A stretch of DNA of 64,000 bases. Origin: Prostheceraeus crozeri. Its lineage: Eukaryota; Platyhelminthes; Polycladida; Euryleptidae. This document shows positions 1 to 11,209 of the stretch, piece by piece (the first letter of the stretch is position 1; each line of letters opens with the position of its first letter). The notes beneath the pieces are model-generated. The model was given only the letters and a program-made list of their open reading frames with translations. It ran no database searches and was not told the origin of the DNA. Location of the stretch: positions 558,001 to 622,000 of the forward strand of contig CAJQUW010008657.1 of assembly GCA_907163375.1 (NCBI GenBank). The letters run 5' to 3'. A program made the position numbers and the translations under genes.

Positions 1-703
1 CATGGCTTTGTCTCCGCCAGAGACACGTTATGTGCCCGGAGAATTGCGTGAATTTCTACTGTTTGGCATCTTTTGTAATGGTTTCTGAGAATATGACGTC
101 TTTCCTCTCTTTGATGCTTGACAGAAACACTAACTTTTGTGACATATTCATCTCAAGAATACAGTGTAACCTATCTCTGAAATCAGGTATCTGATCTGAA
201 ATGACAGTCAAACAAGAACAACATGCGAAAACCATAGCTAACAGATGACCGACGTCAGCGCCACCATTAAGCGTCGCTTCTACAAATTGTCTAGTGGAAA
301 CGTACTTGTTGCAACAAGTGCTATGATAAATTGTAAAACACTTGTAACTTATTTTTTTCATTGTAAGACTTGTTGTGTGTTCATTTGTGAAACAGGCCAC
401 TGGTTGAGACATCAAAAAACGTGCATGTGACATGCTGTTCTCTGTACTGACTTGAATTATTTCTAAATGAGCAGCAGATTTGAATTATGCCATTGTTCTA
501 TTGGAAAAACCAATGAATCAATGATCATGAATGCCTATTGTACTTCCTGAGTCGCTGATTCATCTACTATCTCTAGCTCTCACGATAGATATGATAAGTT
601 AATAATATTGGCATTCAGATCACCGCAATGCTGCCTGAGTTATCGGAATAGGAGGAGCTTCTTTGCAGCGCACCATTGACTTTTGTATTATCGGCAAGTG
701 AAG
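1..703. other. 5' flank of the transporter gene, no gene recognised
   Basis: Overlapping reading frames of 61 and 125 codons occur on both strands in 56-433, but neither product resembles a family I know and both look like chance frames. A pyrimidine-rich stretch ending in CAG at about 659-669 could be a splice acceptor for a 5' UTR exon of the gene that starts at 704. No TATA box is convincing. Confidence 0.4.
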
Positions 704-2125
704 ATGAGTGCAATCACAGCATCAGAATCTCCCGATATAGATCGTGGATGGGCTGTAGTCATCGCCATATCTGGAACTGCATGTGAGGCCCTAGTGTTTG
801 GAATCATGTACTCTACTGCTATTTTCTATACCGCTTTTCTGGAGGAATTCCAAGCATCACCTACCATTACCGCATGGACAGTAAATTTGAACCAATTTTC
901 TGCATTCATGGCTGCACCATTCGCCAATGTTCTTTTCATCATCGCTGGGCCTCGACTTACCCTGACAATTGGATGCTTATTGTCATCAACAGGCTTGATA
1001 TGTTGCTACTTTGGCGAGGATATTTATTTCATGCTTGTGTTTTTTGGTGTTGTAGCTGGTGTTGGATTTTCAAGCGTTTTGTTGACGATTTTTGCGATAA
1101 TTCCTGATTATTTTAGGAAATACAGATCTATAGCATACGGCTGTTCAAGTTGTGGATCCGGATTGGGTCAATTTATTTTCCCACCTTTAATTCGAGCACT
1201 ATTAGATCAATATGGATGGAAAGGATGCTTCTTGATTATGGGAGCGATTCATCTGAACGTTCTTGTCGTTGCAGCTGCCTGTATGCCTCCCCGGCGATAT
1301 GATGACAGAAAAGGCACTTCTGATAATAACATTGAACTCCTTGAAAAGCGCACGAAAGCTTTCGATAGTCTGAGAACGGTGATTGAAGATATCAAAGTTT
1401 TTGGAAAACTCCCGTGGGTATGCTTCGTAATCGGACTTATTTGTATTGGACTTGGAAACAGTGGATTCCAAACTCACATATCAAAGTACGGACAAATTTC
1501 AGGCTTGACAGTGACGCAGCAAACACTTCTGCCATCAGTCATAGGAATCGCCAGTATGGTCAGTCGATTTTCTGCAGGATTTATTACACACGCGAGATGC
1601 ATTCCTAAAGTTTCCATGTATATGTTGCTTTTTTCTTTGTTGGGATTATCATCTATTGCCATTTCATTTGTAAACAGTTTCACCGCCATCTTATTATGTT
1701 GCATTGTCACTGGAATTTCACTCGGAGGCTTCGCAATTTACTACCTAGTGGTTATACATATTCTAGGCGTCCAAAAAATCAGCTCAGGTATTGCTTATTC
1801 ATTGATCGGTCTTGGTTTTGGTGGACTAACTGGAGGACCATTAGCAGCATGGATTTATGAAATGGATCCATCATATAACTGGAGCTATATAGTTCTTGGT
1901 ATAATATCTCTGTTTGGAGTGTTGCTGAATTTTTCAGCCCTCTTGACAGTTAGAGGAGGAAATATTCAGTTAAAGAAATCCAACGATGAAGATTCAAGAA
2001 CGACAATTCCTCTTTTGATAAAATCTACTTCCATTGAATCTCCTGAAGTACACGTAGATGATAAAGATTCTGAAAAGTCTACACCTCACATTTTGAAGAT
2101 ATCAGTTGATGAAAATAATATGTGA
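704..2125 (+). CDS. SLC16-like monocarboxylate transporter (MFS), single coding exon
   Basis: The predicted protein has 473 residues and is a polytopic plasma-membrane transporter of the major facilitator superfamily. The two SLC16 signatures are visible: a DRGWAVV version of the DGGWGW motif at the start of TM1 (residues 13-19), and YFRKYRSIAYGCSSCGSG (about 136-153) leading into TM5. Hydrophobic segments group six plus six around a hydrophilic loop of about residues 197-235, and the acidic and serine-rich tail after about 420 is cytosolic in this family. An arginine lies in the predicted TM8 (SRFSAGF, about 287-293), but the aspartate that precedes it in proton-coupled lactate carriers is not seen, so substrate and coupling are open. 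The frame also runs seven codons upstream without ATG; the ATG at 704 is chosen. Family members commonly have several coding exons, so an uninterrupted frame may indicate a retrocopy or intron loss. It could equally be an orphan MCT such as the MCT9/12/13-like group. Confidence 0.9.
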   Translation: MSAITASESPDIDRGWAVVIAISGTACEALVFGIMYSTAIFYTAFLEEFQASPTITAWTVNLNQFSAFMAAPFANVLFIIAGPRLTLTIGCLLSSTGLICCYFGEDIYFMLVFFGVVAGVGFSSVLLTIFAIIPDYFRKYRSIAYGCSSCGSGLGQFIFPPLIRALLDQYGWKGCFLIMGAIHLNVLVVAAACMPPRRYDDRKGTSDNNIELLEKRTKAFDSLRTVIEDIKVFGKLPWVCFVIGLICIGLGNSGFQTHISKYGQISGLTVTQQTLLPSVIGIASMVSRFSAGFITHARCIPKVSMYMLLFSLLGLSSIAISFVNSFTAILLCCIVTGISLGGFAIYYLVVIHILGVQKISSGIAYSLIGLGFGGLTGGPLAAWIYEMDPSYNWSYIVLGIISLFGVLLNFSALLTVRGGNIQLKKSNDEDSRTTIPLLIKSTSIESPEVHVDDKDSEKSTPHILKISVDENNM

Positions 2126-2569
2126 ATCCATGCGATCTTTTTAAAATACTATCCTATAATGTTTTGGCAGAAAATACTCAATAATCATACTATAAAATGC
2201 ACGTCTTTCTTTTCACTCTGTCAATAACCGACACACATTTGTGGATGTTTTTATACTTGACATTGGGTTGAATCCGACAACGGACAATGTCTATTTCTCT
2301 GGAGCTGTGATTCTTCCACGCCAAAGCCAATTTTATTCATGGAAAGATTCAAACTCTCTGCCTCTAGATCGACTGTCCATATCATTGTCGAGAGTTACAG
2401 TCCTTTGAAGACAACCATGAAAAGAAATTGTAGCTTACGATATATTCTTTTGCTAATTTAATTTAAAACTTTACTTGGAAATAAGGATATTTTTCACCTA
2501 ATTTTATTGGTCGTACTCCTGGAGACTGTTGGCGATGAGACTTTGAAGTTTATAAGACATTATGTGACA
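2126..2569. other. 3' flank of the transporter gene
   Basis: No reading frame of note. I see no perfect AATAAA before the transposon that begins at 2578; the first one is at about 2833, inside that element, so the transcript may end there or use a variant signal. Confidence 0.4.
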
Positions 2570-2577
2570 GCTATGAC

Positions 2578-4678
2578 TAGGGATTCCAATCCCGGGAATC
2601 CGAAATCCCGGGATTGAGGTCTAATGCCGGGACTGTCAATCCCGGGATTGGAGGGTAAAAATCCAGGGATTGAGAAATTTACAATATACTCGTAGCTGTA
2701 TTCCGTCTTAAGAAAGACAAATTGGCGAAGATAAAACCGCCAGAAATCTGCACACATGATAGAATTAGGCTCTTCATACTTCAATATAATCGTCAACGCT
2801 ACGTTTTCAATAATCCATTGGTGATGCTTATTTTCAATAAAGGTCGAAACTTTGATTTCAGCTTGTTATTTGCCAAAGCTAGCAATACTTGAAAGCATGA
2901 CAAATTTGAAGATAAGTATTTGCGATGCAGGCCTATACAACAATGCCGGGGTTACGAATAGAGCTAATCCTCGGGATTGGGATCTTTAGGAGGCAAATTT
3001 CTCATTAACTCACAGTTTTTACTTGCATATTAGCCATTGGTTAACTCAATACCGGAATTAATATGTTCCGGAAGAATTATTATCATTTGACCATAGTTGA
3101 TATTCACCTAAGCTCACGGTAAAAGAAGCATGCAAATTATTCTTCAATCGTACAATCTCGAGATAGGAATTTTGGAATCTCAATGTGCTCGTTCAATGGA
3201 TTAAGGAAATAGTTGCGATTTTGATTATCTTTCCATTTCACTTGTATATATATATATATATATATTCCAAAATTGTTACAAAATTGTGAGCTTAGATCAA
3301 CATTTCGCCAGCCCAGATCATTGATTTCCATCCTCTCCAACAAAAATAGAATGACTATTCTCGGGGTCCAGCGGTGTAATGAAAGTCACTGTAAAACTTG
3401 AGACTCCATAATTACCGGTAAAAGTATTACATTCCAAACCCCATTTGGCACCAAACATTTCGAAATAGAACCTTACCTGTACGTCGTCCAATGTTATTTA
3501 TAAACTGCAATGTCGGAAATGCCATGAATATTATATTGGCCAAACCGGGGACAGTTTTAGAAAACGAATTACCGTCCACCGACAACAAATTTACAATGCT
3601 CAGTACTCGTTCCTCAAAGTGAGCAAACATATAGCTATGTGTGGTGAAGACTTCTATGCCACCCCTTTCTTTCAGCTATCTCCTAATGCTTCCAAGATAG
3701 AAAGGGAAAGAAAGGAGGCTATGTTCATAAAAAGATTTCTACCTACCTTGAATGCCTAGAGTATTTTATAGATATGCATGTATCCTATTCTCACTTTTTT
3801 GTTAGATGCCTTGACAATCAGTGAAACTGAGAAATCGATCGGCATAAATCATTATTTGAGAATCTGGCTGATTTTTATTTCACTTATATATGTGATTATA
3901 TGTGCTTATATTTTGTGAATCTCGATCCCGGGTCAATGCTTGTAATCCCGAATCCCTGGATCAAGAAAAGTCGGGACTTTGTAGGTTAGCTCTAATCCCG
4001 GGTCTTCACTCTGCCAATCCCGAATCTCAAGAAATCGCAGATTTAAAGTGCAAAAATCAGGAATTCGCAACTGTTCCATGTTACTCTCAACGTTGCCGCT
4101 ATCAATTTGTGCATAAAGTGCAATAAACTTTAAGTTGACTTATCAATTGTGATAAAGGCCTACTGTAAGTAAACCGACTTTTGGAAATTCCCTCTCTCTG
4201 CTATTCCTAAATCCCGGCATGCACATGTGCTTTGTCATAGCATAGCTACTATTCTACTCAATCCCAGAATCCCGTGACCGAGATTTTCCGGGATTGTGGA
4301 ATCTCTACTTTGTACAAGAAAACACAAAGAGCGCAAATATATAATTACACATACAAATATGCTGACACAACTGTAATATGTAGGCTACAATTCTTAATAA
4401 GTAATTCAAAGATATTGAAAAGTTTTCGAAAATCGATTCGGTTTCCCCTACCGAAGCAGTAAAACATCTATAAAATACTACCAAAATAACAGCGAGATTG
4501 ACAAATAAATCCTGGGATTTCGGGATTTGCACAACTCCAAGGAATCGGGAATTTCAATCCCTACCCGTATCACGTGCTATCAACATGTAGGCCTATCTAT
4601 ATTTTGTAATGGGATATTTACGATTCTACTCAATCCCGGGATACCGGGATTGAGATTTTCCGGGATTTTGGAATCCTA
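2578..4678. mobile_element. Non-autonomous hAT-like element rich in CCCGGGATT motifs (copy 1)
   Basis: Left end TAGGGATTCCAATCCCGGGA and right end finishing TTTTGGAATCCTA are inverted copies. The element is flanked on both sides by the same 8 bases, GCTATGAC (2570-2577 and 4679-4686), the duplication size of the hAT superfamily. AATCCCGGGATT-type motifs recur near both ends and inside (about 2580-2660, 2943-2990, 3925-4025, 4200-4290, 4505-4560, 4630-4675), as expected for subterminal transposase-binding repeats. No transposase frame is present, so movement would need a partner in trans. A (TA)n run lies at 3245-3266. A diverged relative is at 34435-35833. Confidence 0.85.
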
Positions 4679-4686
4679 GCTATGAC

Positions 4687-5557
4687 AGTTATAATTCACG
4701 TCATCTACCACGCCATTAATATGTTGAAGTCATAAAGGTCGGATTGTTAAATATCTATTTTATTTAGAGTGGACATGAGATATCTCCAGCATGTATTCTA
4801 ATGGAGATAATATTAATTCAAAGCAGAGTCATTTGTGAATGTGTCATTAATGTTGTATAATATGCAAATCTGCCTGTGGACTAATCAGAAGGAAAATTTT
4901 CAATACTTAAAACTTATTTACATCGGACGTTTGCAGCAACTACATGCAAATAACATTTCTGATTGACGTTTCATGAGCGTGTCAATGAATAGTAACTGAA
5001 ATAACTTCCTACAGTGCTAATGGTGGATTGTTAGTGATGTAGAGCTCAACGAAAAGAACAGAAAATTCTTGATTAACTGGCAAGCAACTAATGTTTCATA
5101 AAATGATCCTTCATGAGCCTGAAAGATAGTTCATTCACACAGATAATCAATTTATGAAAATCAATGACATAGCCGACCATTAAAGATTGAATCACAAAAT
5201 CGCCAGTAGAATCATTGAGAGGCGTGATGGAATATCATTCTACTCAGGATCTCTTGCAATGGACCATGAAGATCAATCATGCAAAAAATGGAAACAGGAA
5301 TCATAAGTCTGTGGTCACAAGATTAATTTTCATCATTTTCTTTCATGTCGTCTACAAGCTTTGTTAACGGTGCAATGTCATTCATATTCAAATAGGTGAC
5401 ATTTCTCATGTGGATCTTATTCTGAGTGAAAAATGTAGGTTATGCGGCATCTACATCAAAAGTTATCGCTGTCTACGACAGCGACTGATTACGTCATTTA
5501 CGACAGAGACGTCCTGAACTAGAACCGCCGTCAAATCCAGTCTGGTGTCATTCTAGT
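4687..5557. other. Intergenic, nothing recognised
   Basis: AT-rich sequence without a plausible reading frame. Only a small hairpin (GCTGTCTACGACAGC, about 5468-5482) stands out. Confidence 0.4.
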
Positions 5558-5559
5558 TA

Positions 5560-7342
5560 TACAGGGTGCGGCGGAAAAACCAAGTGTTTTTTATTTCATC
5601 ATATATCGGTACATAAAAAAAGAAAATGAATGTAACTTACGTCAATATGCTCATTGGATCATAGCATTTAATTAAGTGTTAATTGACGTTTGACCAGAAT
5701 AGTGCAAAGTAGTCAATATTTTTAAAATACAACGATGCGACTCCATTTTCACAATTTTGAAAATCAACTTCGGCGGTCTGATTCTGACGAATTTAATTCT
5801 GAATTGAAGCCGTCAACCAGAACCAAATTCAAATCATAGAAATCTTACTCTCTGGTCGTCATTATGCTCTGTGCAACATTTTGATAGCTCGATGAATGAA
5901 ATCAACATTGTGAAATCTGTGTATCGAATTGAATCTGTCACGTGCGTATGTGTGTTGTGAGTGTGTCTGTTTCTGTGAATTGCAGCACTAACTGTGTCTA
6001 CTGAATACTGATGAAACCCAATCGATATTTTGAATGCCACACAAAAACCTAGAAATCATTCTGCTATGAATCATTTTCGCGCAAATTGTAGCACCATTGA
6101 CAGCTCTGATAACGTGACTGAATGTACTCTAGAGCACCGCATCTTCGTGTACGACTCTTTTGTGAAAAGTGGTGAATCTGTGACCACTGTCCAGCGCGAG
6201 CTTCGTCGCAGATTTAACATCAATAGAAACGATTCCGTTCCCACTCGTGACACCATCTTAAGATGGGTGAATAATCTTCGCACGCATGGATCGATGTTGA
6301 AGAAGACACCGCCTGGACGGAAACGTCAAGTTCGTACCCTGGAAAACATTGACAGAATCAGAGAAGCCGTAGAGCGAATCCGGACCGCTCAGTAAAAAGG
6401 CAGTCTGCAGCACTGGGAGTTAGTGATCGGACAGTGAGAGGAATTTTACACGAAGACCTGAACTTTTATCCCTACAAAATCGCGATAGTCAATGAATTGA
6501 ATGCAAACGACTACCCTCAGCGATTGAAGTTTGCTCAAGACATGCCTGCCCTTTATCAACATGAAGACTTGCATATAGCAATAAGTGCTGAGGCACACTT
6601 TCACCTTAATGGATCCGTGAATAAGTAGAACTGTAGATATTGGTCGTCCGAAAATCCACGACTACTTCACGAAAGACCTTTGCATAGCCCTAAAGTGACC
6701 GTGTGGTGTGCTGTGGGAAAGTTTGGCGTCATCGGACCTTACTTCTTTGAAGAAGATGGAGTGACTGTTACCATAACATCTGAGCGGTACATCGAGATGG
6801 TGAAATCTTTCTTCATCCCCGAGCTGGAAGACGTCACATTAGTCGTCAAACTTTGTAGTTCAAACAAGATGGGTCAACAGCGCACACTGCCAAAAAATCA
6901 ATAGCTGTTCTTCGTCAGCTGTTTCCGAGCCGTCTCATTTCCAAATCTGGAGACATTGCGTGGTCACCTCGTTCTCCTGACTTATCGACGTGCGATTTTT
7001 TCTTTGGGGGTGGTTCAAATCCCTAGTGTACAAGGACAGACCCAATTCTCTTGGTGAGTTGAAAGAGTCAATTAGAAATCAGATCGGAAGAGTCAATGTC
7101 GACATGCTAGAAAGATCTGAAGCCAACTTTCGCGAGCGTCTTGTTTGCTGCATAAATGAAAACGGTAATCAAATGAATGATGTCATTTTCCATTCGTAAT
7201 TTTTACGGTATCACTGTTTTCATTCATACTTTCTGTAATGCTATGTTCTAGTGAAGGTTTTCATACCATTTCTGTTTAATATAAAATGTTATCCGAAAAA
7301 TTTTCATTTTCAAAACACTAGGTTTTTCCGCCGTATCCTGTA
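5560..7342 (+). mobile_element. Tc1/mariner-superfamily element, DD41D-type, decayed
   Basis: The ends are inverted: TACAGGGTGCGGCGGAAAAA on the left, and on the right, read on the minus strand, TACAGGATACGGCGGAAAAA, each next to a TA target dinucleotide (5558-5559 and 7343-7344). The element is 1,783 bp and carries one broken transposase on the plus strand. Two substitutions separate the first 20 bases of the two termini, which fits an old inactive copy. Confidence 0.9.
6066..7199 (+). pseudogene. Tc1/mariner DD41D-like transposase, multiply disabled
   Basis: An N-terminal helix-turn-helix region (TLEHRIFVYDSFVKSGESV and on, from about 6123) is followed by the catalytic fold. The third catalytic segment reads CDFF, then LWGWFKSLVY in the next frame, and lies 41 residues after the aspartate of QDGSTAHTA, the spacing of DD41D elements. 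I can see these breaks: a frameshift near 6376, an in-frame TAG at 6626-6628 where VNKQNC is usual, a frameshift near 6850 with another TAG just after it, and one T apparently missing from the run near 6995. The first catalytic aspartate, expected in a DEAHF-type motif, is alanine here (GCT at 6587-6589, ISAEAHF), one base from GAT. The enzyme would cut and join DNA at TA sites if whole; this copy cannot. Family assignment rests on motifs alone. Confidence 0.85.
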
Positions 7343-7345
7343 TAT

Positions 7346-7639
7346 CTATTGTCCTCGCTAGACAATAGAGGAAATAGCATGGATACCTTATCTCTATGGT
7401 TGAAGTTAAGACGGTGCAGTTATGTCGGATCAATTAAATGAAATATAACACCATGGTTAACATAATTTGTGTTCTTTTATTTTTTTTTAACTGTTTTTGT
7501 GTATTCAGTTCGCGATTGTATAGCGTTTTTATGATTTTGTAAACTCTGCGTTATTTGTAATTACATACCTCTCATAGTGAGAAAATAAAGCTTTAGCTAT
7601 ATATATGCTAAGACAAGTAACCTGGCAATTGATAAAGTT
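7346..7639. other. Spacer between transposon and SINE, nothing recognised
   Basis: It contains a short stem (CTATTGTC ... GACAATAG, about 7346-7368) directly beside the transposon end. No gene is seen. Confidence 0.4.
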
Positions 7640-8118
7640 ATCAAATCTCAACAGATGTAATGTAACCACCACGAAATATTTCGGCCTGTTGGGCCTCATC
7701 AGTCGTGGGTAGGTTTGAACCAGTGACGTTGGAGCTAGAGGACGTGCAAGCATACCCTCTAACCATCTTTTGAGGGTATACCTCTAACCCCGGACCATCT
7801 TTTGAGGACGCGAATTAGCCAGGAAAGCATTGGTTTAACGCAGGCACGTGGAGTAGCGCCTTCGCGAAGCGCCTCAATCTCAAATGAGGTATTAAGTGAT
7901 TGCAGAATGCAATCCGCCCTCCACGTGCCTGCGTTAAAGCAGTGTCTTTCTAGTTAATTCGCGCCCTCAAAAGAAGGTCCGGTGGCCTTGTGGTTAGAGG
8001 GTATGCTTGCACAACCTCTAGCTCCAACGTCGCTGGTTCAAACCTACCCACGACTGATGAGGCCCAACAGGCCGAAGCATCTCTTGTGATGACTATATTG
8101 CATCTGTTGAGATTTGAT
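7640..8118. repeat. tRNA-headed SINE-like repeat, head-to-head pair
   Basis: The right half (about 7978-8118, plus) starts with a tRNA-like head: an A-box-like GGCCTTGTGGTTAGAGGG and a B-box GGTTCAAACC about 45 bases later, then GATGAGGCCCAACAGGCCGAA and a tail ending TGTTGAGATTTGAT. The left half (7640 to about 7800) is the same sequence on the minus strand. They meet at a shared centre (about 7840-7940) containing CCACGTGCCTGCGTTAAA in both orientations. The left half also has a small internal duplication around ACCATCTTTTGAGG. The tRNA part would not fold into a functional tRNA. Related copies: 16149-16456 and 22264-22524. Confidence 0.75.
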
Positions 8119-8136
8119 CAATATATACATATAGAA

Positions 8137-8161
8137 AGAGAGAGAGAGAGAGAGAGAGAGA
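8137..8161. repeat. (GA)n microsatellite
   Basis: A run of about a dozen AG dinucleotides directly downstream of the SINE tail, a common site for simple repeats to grow. Confidence 0.95.
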
Positions 8162-8354
8162 AACCCAAGCCAATAAATAGTAATACAATTAACGACATCT
8201 ACAAAATGGACACGTAAAGTGAAGACAGAAGGAGGAGAAATATAGATGAATCAAGAAGCAAAAGGAGATTTATGACTTGTATTATCTGATCTTTGAAGTG
8301 CAGTTCCAAGTGATGTCTTATAGTGTGATAACTAATGATTAAGCATGTTTGAAT

Positions 8355-9080
8355 CAGGGATGCGGAGTCCTATCAAAATGATAGGACTCCGACTCCGGGG
8401 TTGATGGGACCCCGACTCCGACTCCTGGTGGCCAATATATAAAGCCTAGTTTTTTGAAAAATTAACTGGTAACTTACATCATAGATCATTATAGGCTTAC
8501 CTGAACCTCTTTTTATGGATCATTGCTGTATCAATTATCAATCATTTTCGATGAAAGTTGATCAAATGTCCCTTTCAATTGGATGCATGCGACTCGGCTT
8601 CTCCCATCTTCTTGATGTGTGCTTCACACGGTCTTTCTCCAGTCTCTACCAGGCAGGAAAATCCCCATTCTTCTAAAAAAAATGAGTACACTTTCGACTT
8701 TAATATGCGCTTTAGAGGAGCCATCACACACGATAAACGTGAGGGTAAGAGGCAATGTTCTCAAGCAAGCTAGTATTTCATTTTTGTCTCTGATGTGACC
8801 TTTGGCGCGTAGGTGTGATCGAGGCTAGGATGGCTTGTCTTCTCTACTGAATCGGCGAGTAAAAAAAAGACAATCGCTTTTTAACTATTACGGGTCATTC
8901 CCTCAACTATTTCAAGCTTTGATGCACTGCTGTCTCTGTACTTTTGTTTGACGGAGGAAGTTGATATCAAGACAGTGACAGCTATATGCACGAGAATAAA
9001 TAATTTGCTTATATCATATTTCGGGTCTAGTTATAGGCCGGAGTCCTATCATTTGATAGGACTCCGACTCCGCATTCCTG
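8355..9080. mobile_element. Short hAT-like MITE, GGAGTC family (copy 1)
   Basis: It begins CAGGGATGCGGAGTCCTATC and ends with the inverse ACTCCGCATTCCTG, and is flanked by an exact 8-bp duplication GTTTGAAT (8347-8354 and 9081-9088). Subterminal GACTCCGACTCC repeats occur at both ends. No transposase fragment is evident in the 726 bp. The inside (for example 8750-8880) is nearly identical to 24410-24540 in copy 2. CAGGG termini and 8-bp duplications point to hAT. Confidence 0.88.
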
Positions 9081-9088
9081 GTTTGAAT

Positions 9089-11209
9089 GAATGCAATTAT
9101 TACATAGGTTGTTGCTTCTGTCTAAATGACTTAAGTCAGCAGCACGAAGTGTTATTTTTCAGCGACAAAATAGCAAACATTCGGACAAGATAAATTTTAC
9201 ACACTTTATGTTTTGTATGGACTTCAGGGTGCTCTGTAATGCATCCGATGTAAACTGATGCATGATACAATGAAATTAATGAGGCATCAAGCATTTCAAG
9301 AAAAAATATCGAAGGATCATGCAAAAGCCAGAAACACAGCCAGATTGAATAAAGCCAAACAATACACCAGATTTGCAATAGAATATGAGGGATACACTTC
9401 GATGAGCAATTGCATCATTCACAAATAAAATAGAAACCTGGTGATGTTTGTTAGAATGAGCCATAGATTCAGATAATGGTTATTTACACACCCTCGTACT
9501 CGCTGTATTTATATAGAGTCTTTACATATAACTGTATTTATACAGAGTGTTTGCAACACTCGGCATAATGCTGTTAAAACGGCACTTGGTTACTATTTTA
9601 TTTCTGACTGAAGATTTGTAGATACCTCATAGTAAGGCAAATAAATGGCATTTTAGTATTTTAGCATTCTAATTTTTTCGACTATTCGGGTAACTGGACA
9701 GAGCGATTTCAATTTTTCGCTCAGAGATTTTCACCTTTTCACAACTTTTGGCATTTGATAGCATCAAATTCTAATTGTTTCGCTCTGATACATGCACGAG
9801 CGCATTCAGTGAATCATTGTGATATATATATCACTTAAAGTGATTAAATGTCAAACAGTCTTTTGTTCACCTGAAGATGGCATGTGCACATGCTGAAACA
9901 TGTAGTGCATCACAAATCAATTCGTTTTGATTTATCAAATTTACGGGCATTGTTCACCAATATATATATATATATATTGTAACTAGCGTATATATTATAA
10001 AGTGTAATCCCATATACTTTATCCATCTATAAATAATCTACATGTACTGTTTAATAATCTATAATAATACATGTAATAAATAAATATACGAGCGTATATC
10101 TATAAAGTTTGTGTAATGTTACCACTGCATTAAATTGTCATGTTTTATTTATATCATCTGCTACTCGTTCAAAGATTCTGTATTTGATGTCTACGCAGTC
10201 GGCTACACAGCAAGACAATAGACAAGATCGTCGATTGCACGTTTGCTGCAATACCACCTCCCTCGATCATTTTTATTCACTTTGTCAATATCACTTGCTG
10301 TGGAAGTAGGAGAGAACAACTTTGTACACTGAGTGCTCTTATGTTAGTCATTTTATAGTATTTATTTCAATTTCAGTTATTTAATCATTCTTGATATCAA
10401 ATTGTGCCATAAAGGAAGCTAACTACTCAGTACATATCATCCGACAACTTCAAATAATTCAAAGATAATTAACTTTTAACATTGTACAAGACTACAATTT
10501 GTGTCCTTGAAATTTCGCGTTTATTCTCTCTTTATCGCAAATTTTCACTGAAGTGAAAGTAGTCCGACCCATTGACGGTCAACCTGTCTTGGAATTGATT
10601 AACTTTTTAATTATCAGTTGGAATCAGAAATTTTTTGAATTTTATCCCGAAGCCTTTCAAATGCGCACCCTCAAATTTGAATTCACATGTAGGCCTAATT
10701 GACCAGGTTTTACAAAGTTTATTGTTTAAAGTACACATTAACACTTCGAGACCGAAACTTTTTTTGTCCCGGGAGTTCGGTCAAAGTGAACTATCTCACT
10801 GCAAAATGAATTCACATGCTCGAAATGCATTCAAAATCAGCAAACTATGCCTATACAATATATTTCATTGATGAATTTTAAATATCATTGTGAGAATTAT
10901 AGTAAATTTTAATACATTTACCTTCTTAAATAACGATATACAATAAAGATGTTACACAAAACTAAGTTTGAATGGGCGCTAGCACCCTCTCATCTATACG
11001 GCCAGGATTCAAATAAAAATCAAATAGAAAGCTAAATATTCTATCCACTCAAGCCGACTTATCTGTGTCAGGACAAGCGCAGCAACAGCTGGTCACTGAA
11101 ATATCTAATTGATTATAATTAGTAGCGACTGGTTCGGAAGTAGTTCTTTGCCTCATCGGCGACAGAATTGAGAAATGCATTTAATGTCTGCTGCACCGCC
11201 TGCCTGGAC
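9089..11209. other. Intergenic stretch with short repeats
   Basis: No gene is recognised. A 34-base near-repeat (CTGTATTTATA-AGAGT) occurs twice at about 9500-9560. At 9869-9915, CTGAAGATGGCATGTGCACA followed by TGCTGAAACATGTAGTGC resembles the conserved 3' tails of some SINEs and Penelope-like elements, and a (TA)n tract follows at 9960-9978. The rest is plain AT-rich sequence. Confidence 0.4.

Noticed and set aside
56..433. Minus-strand frame of 125 codons
   Set aside because: No recognisable domain, and a competing plus-strand frame covers the same DNA.
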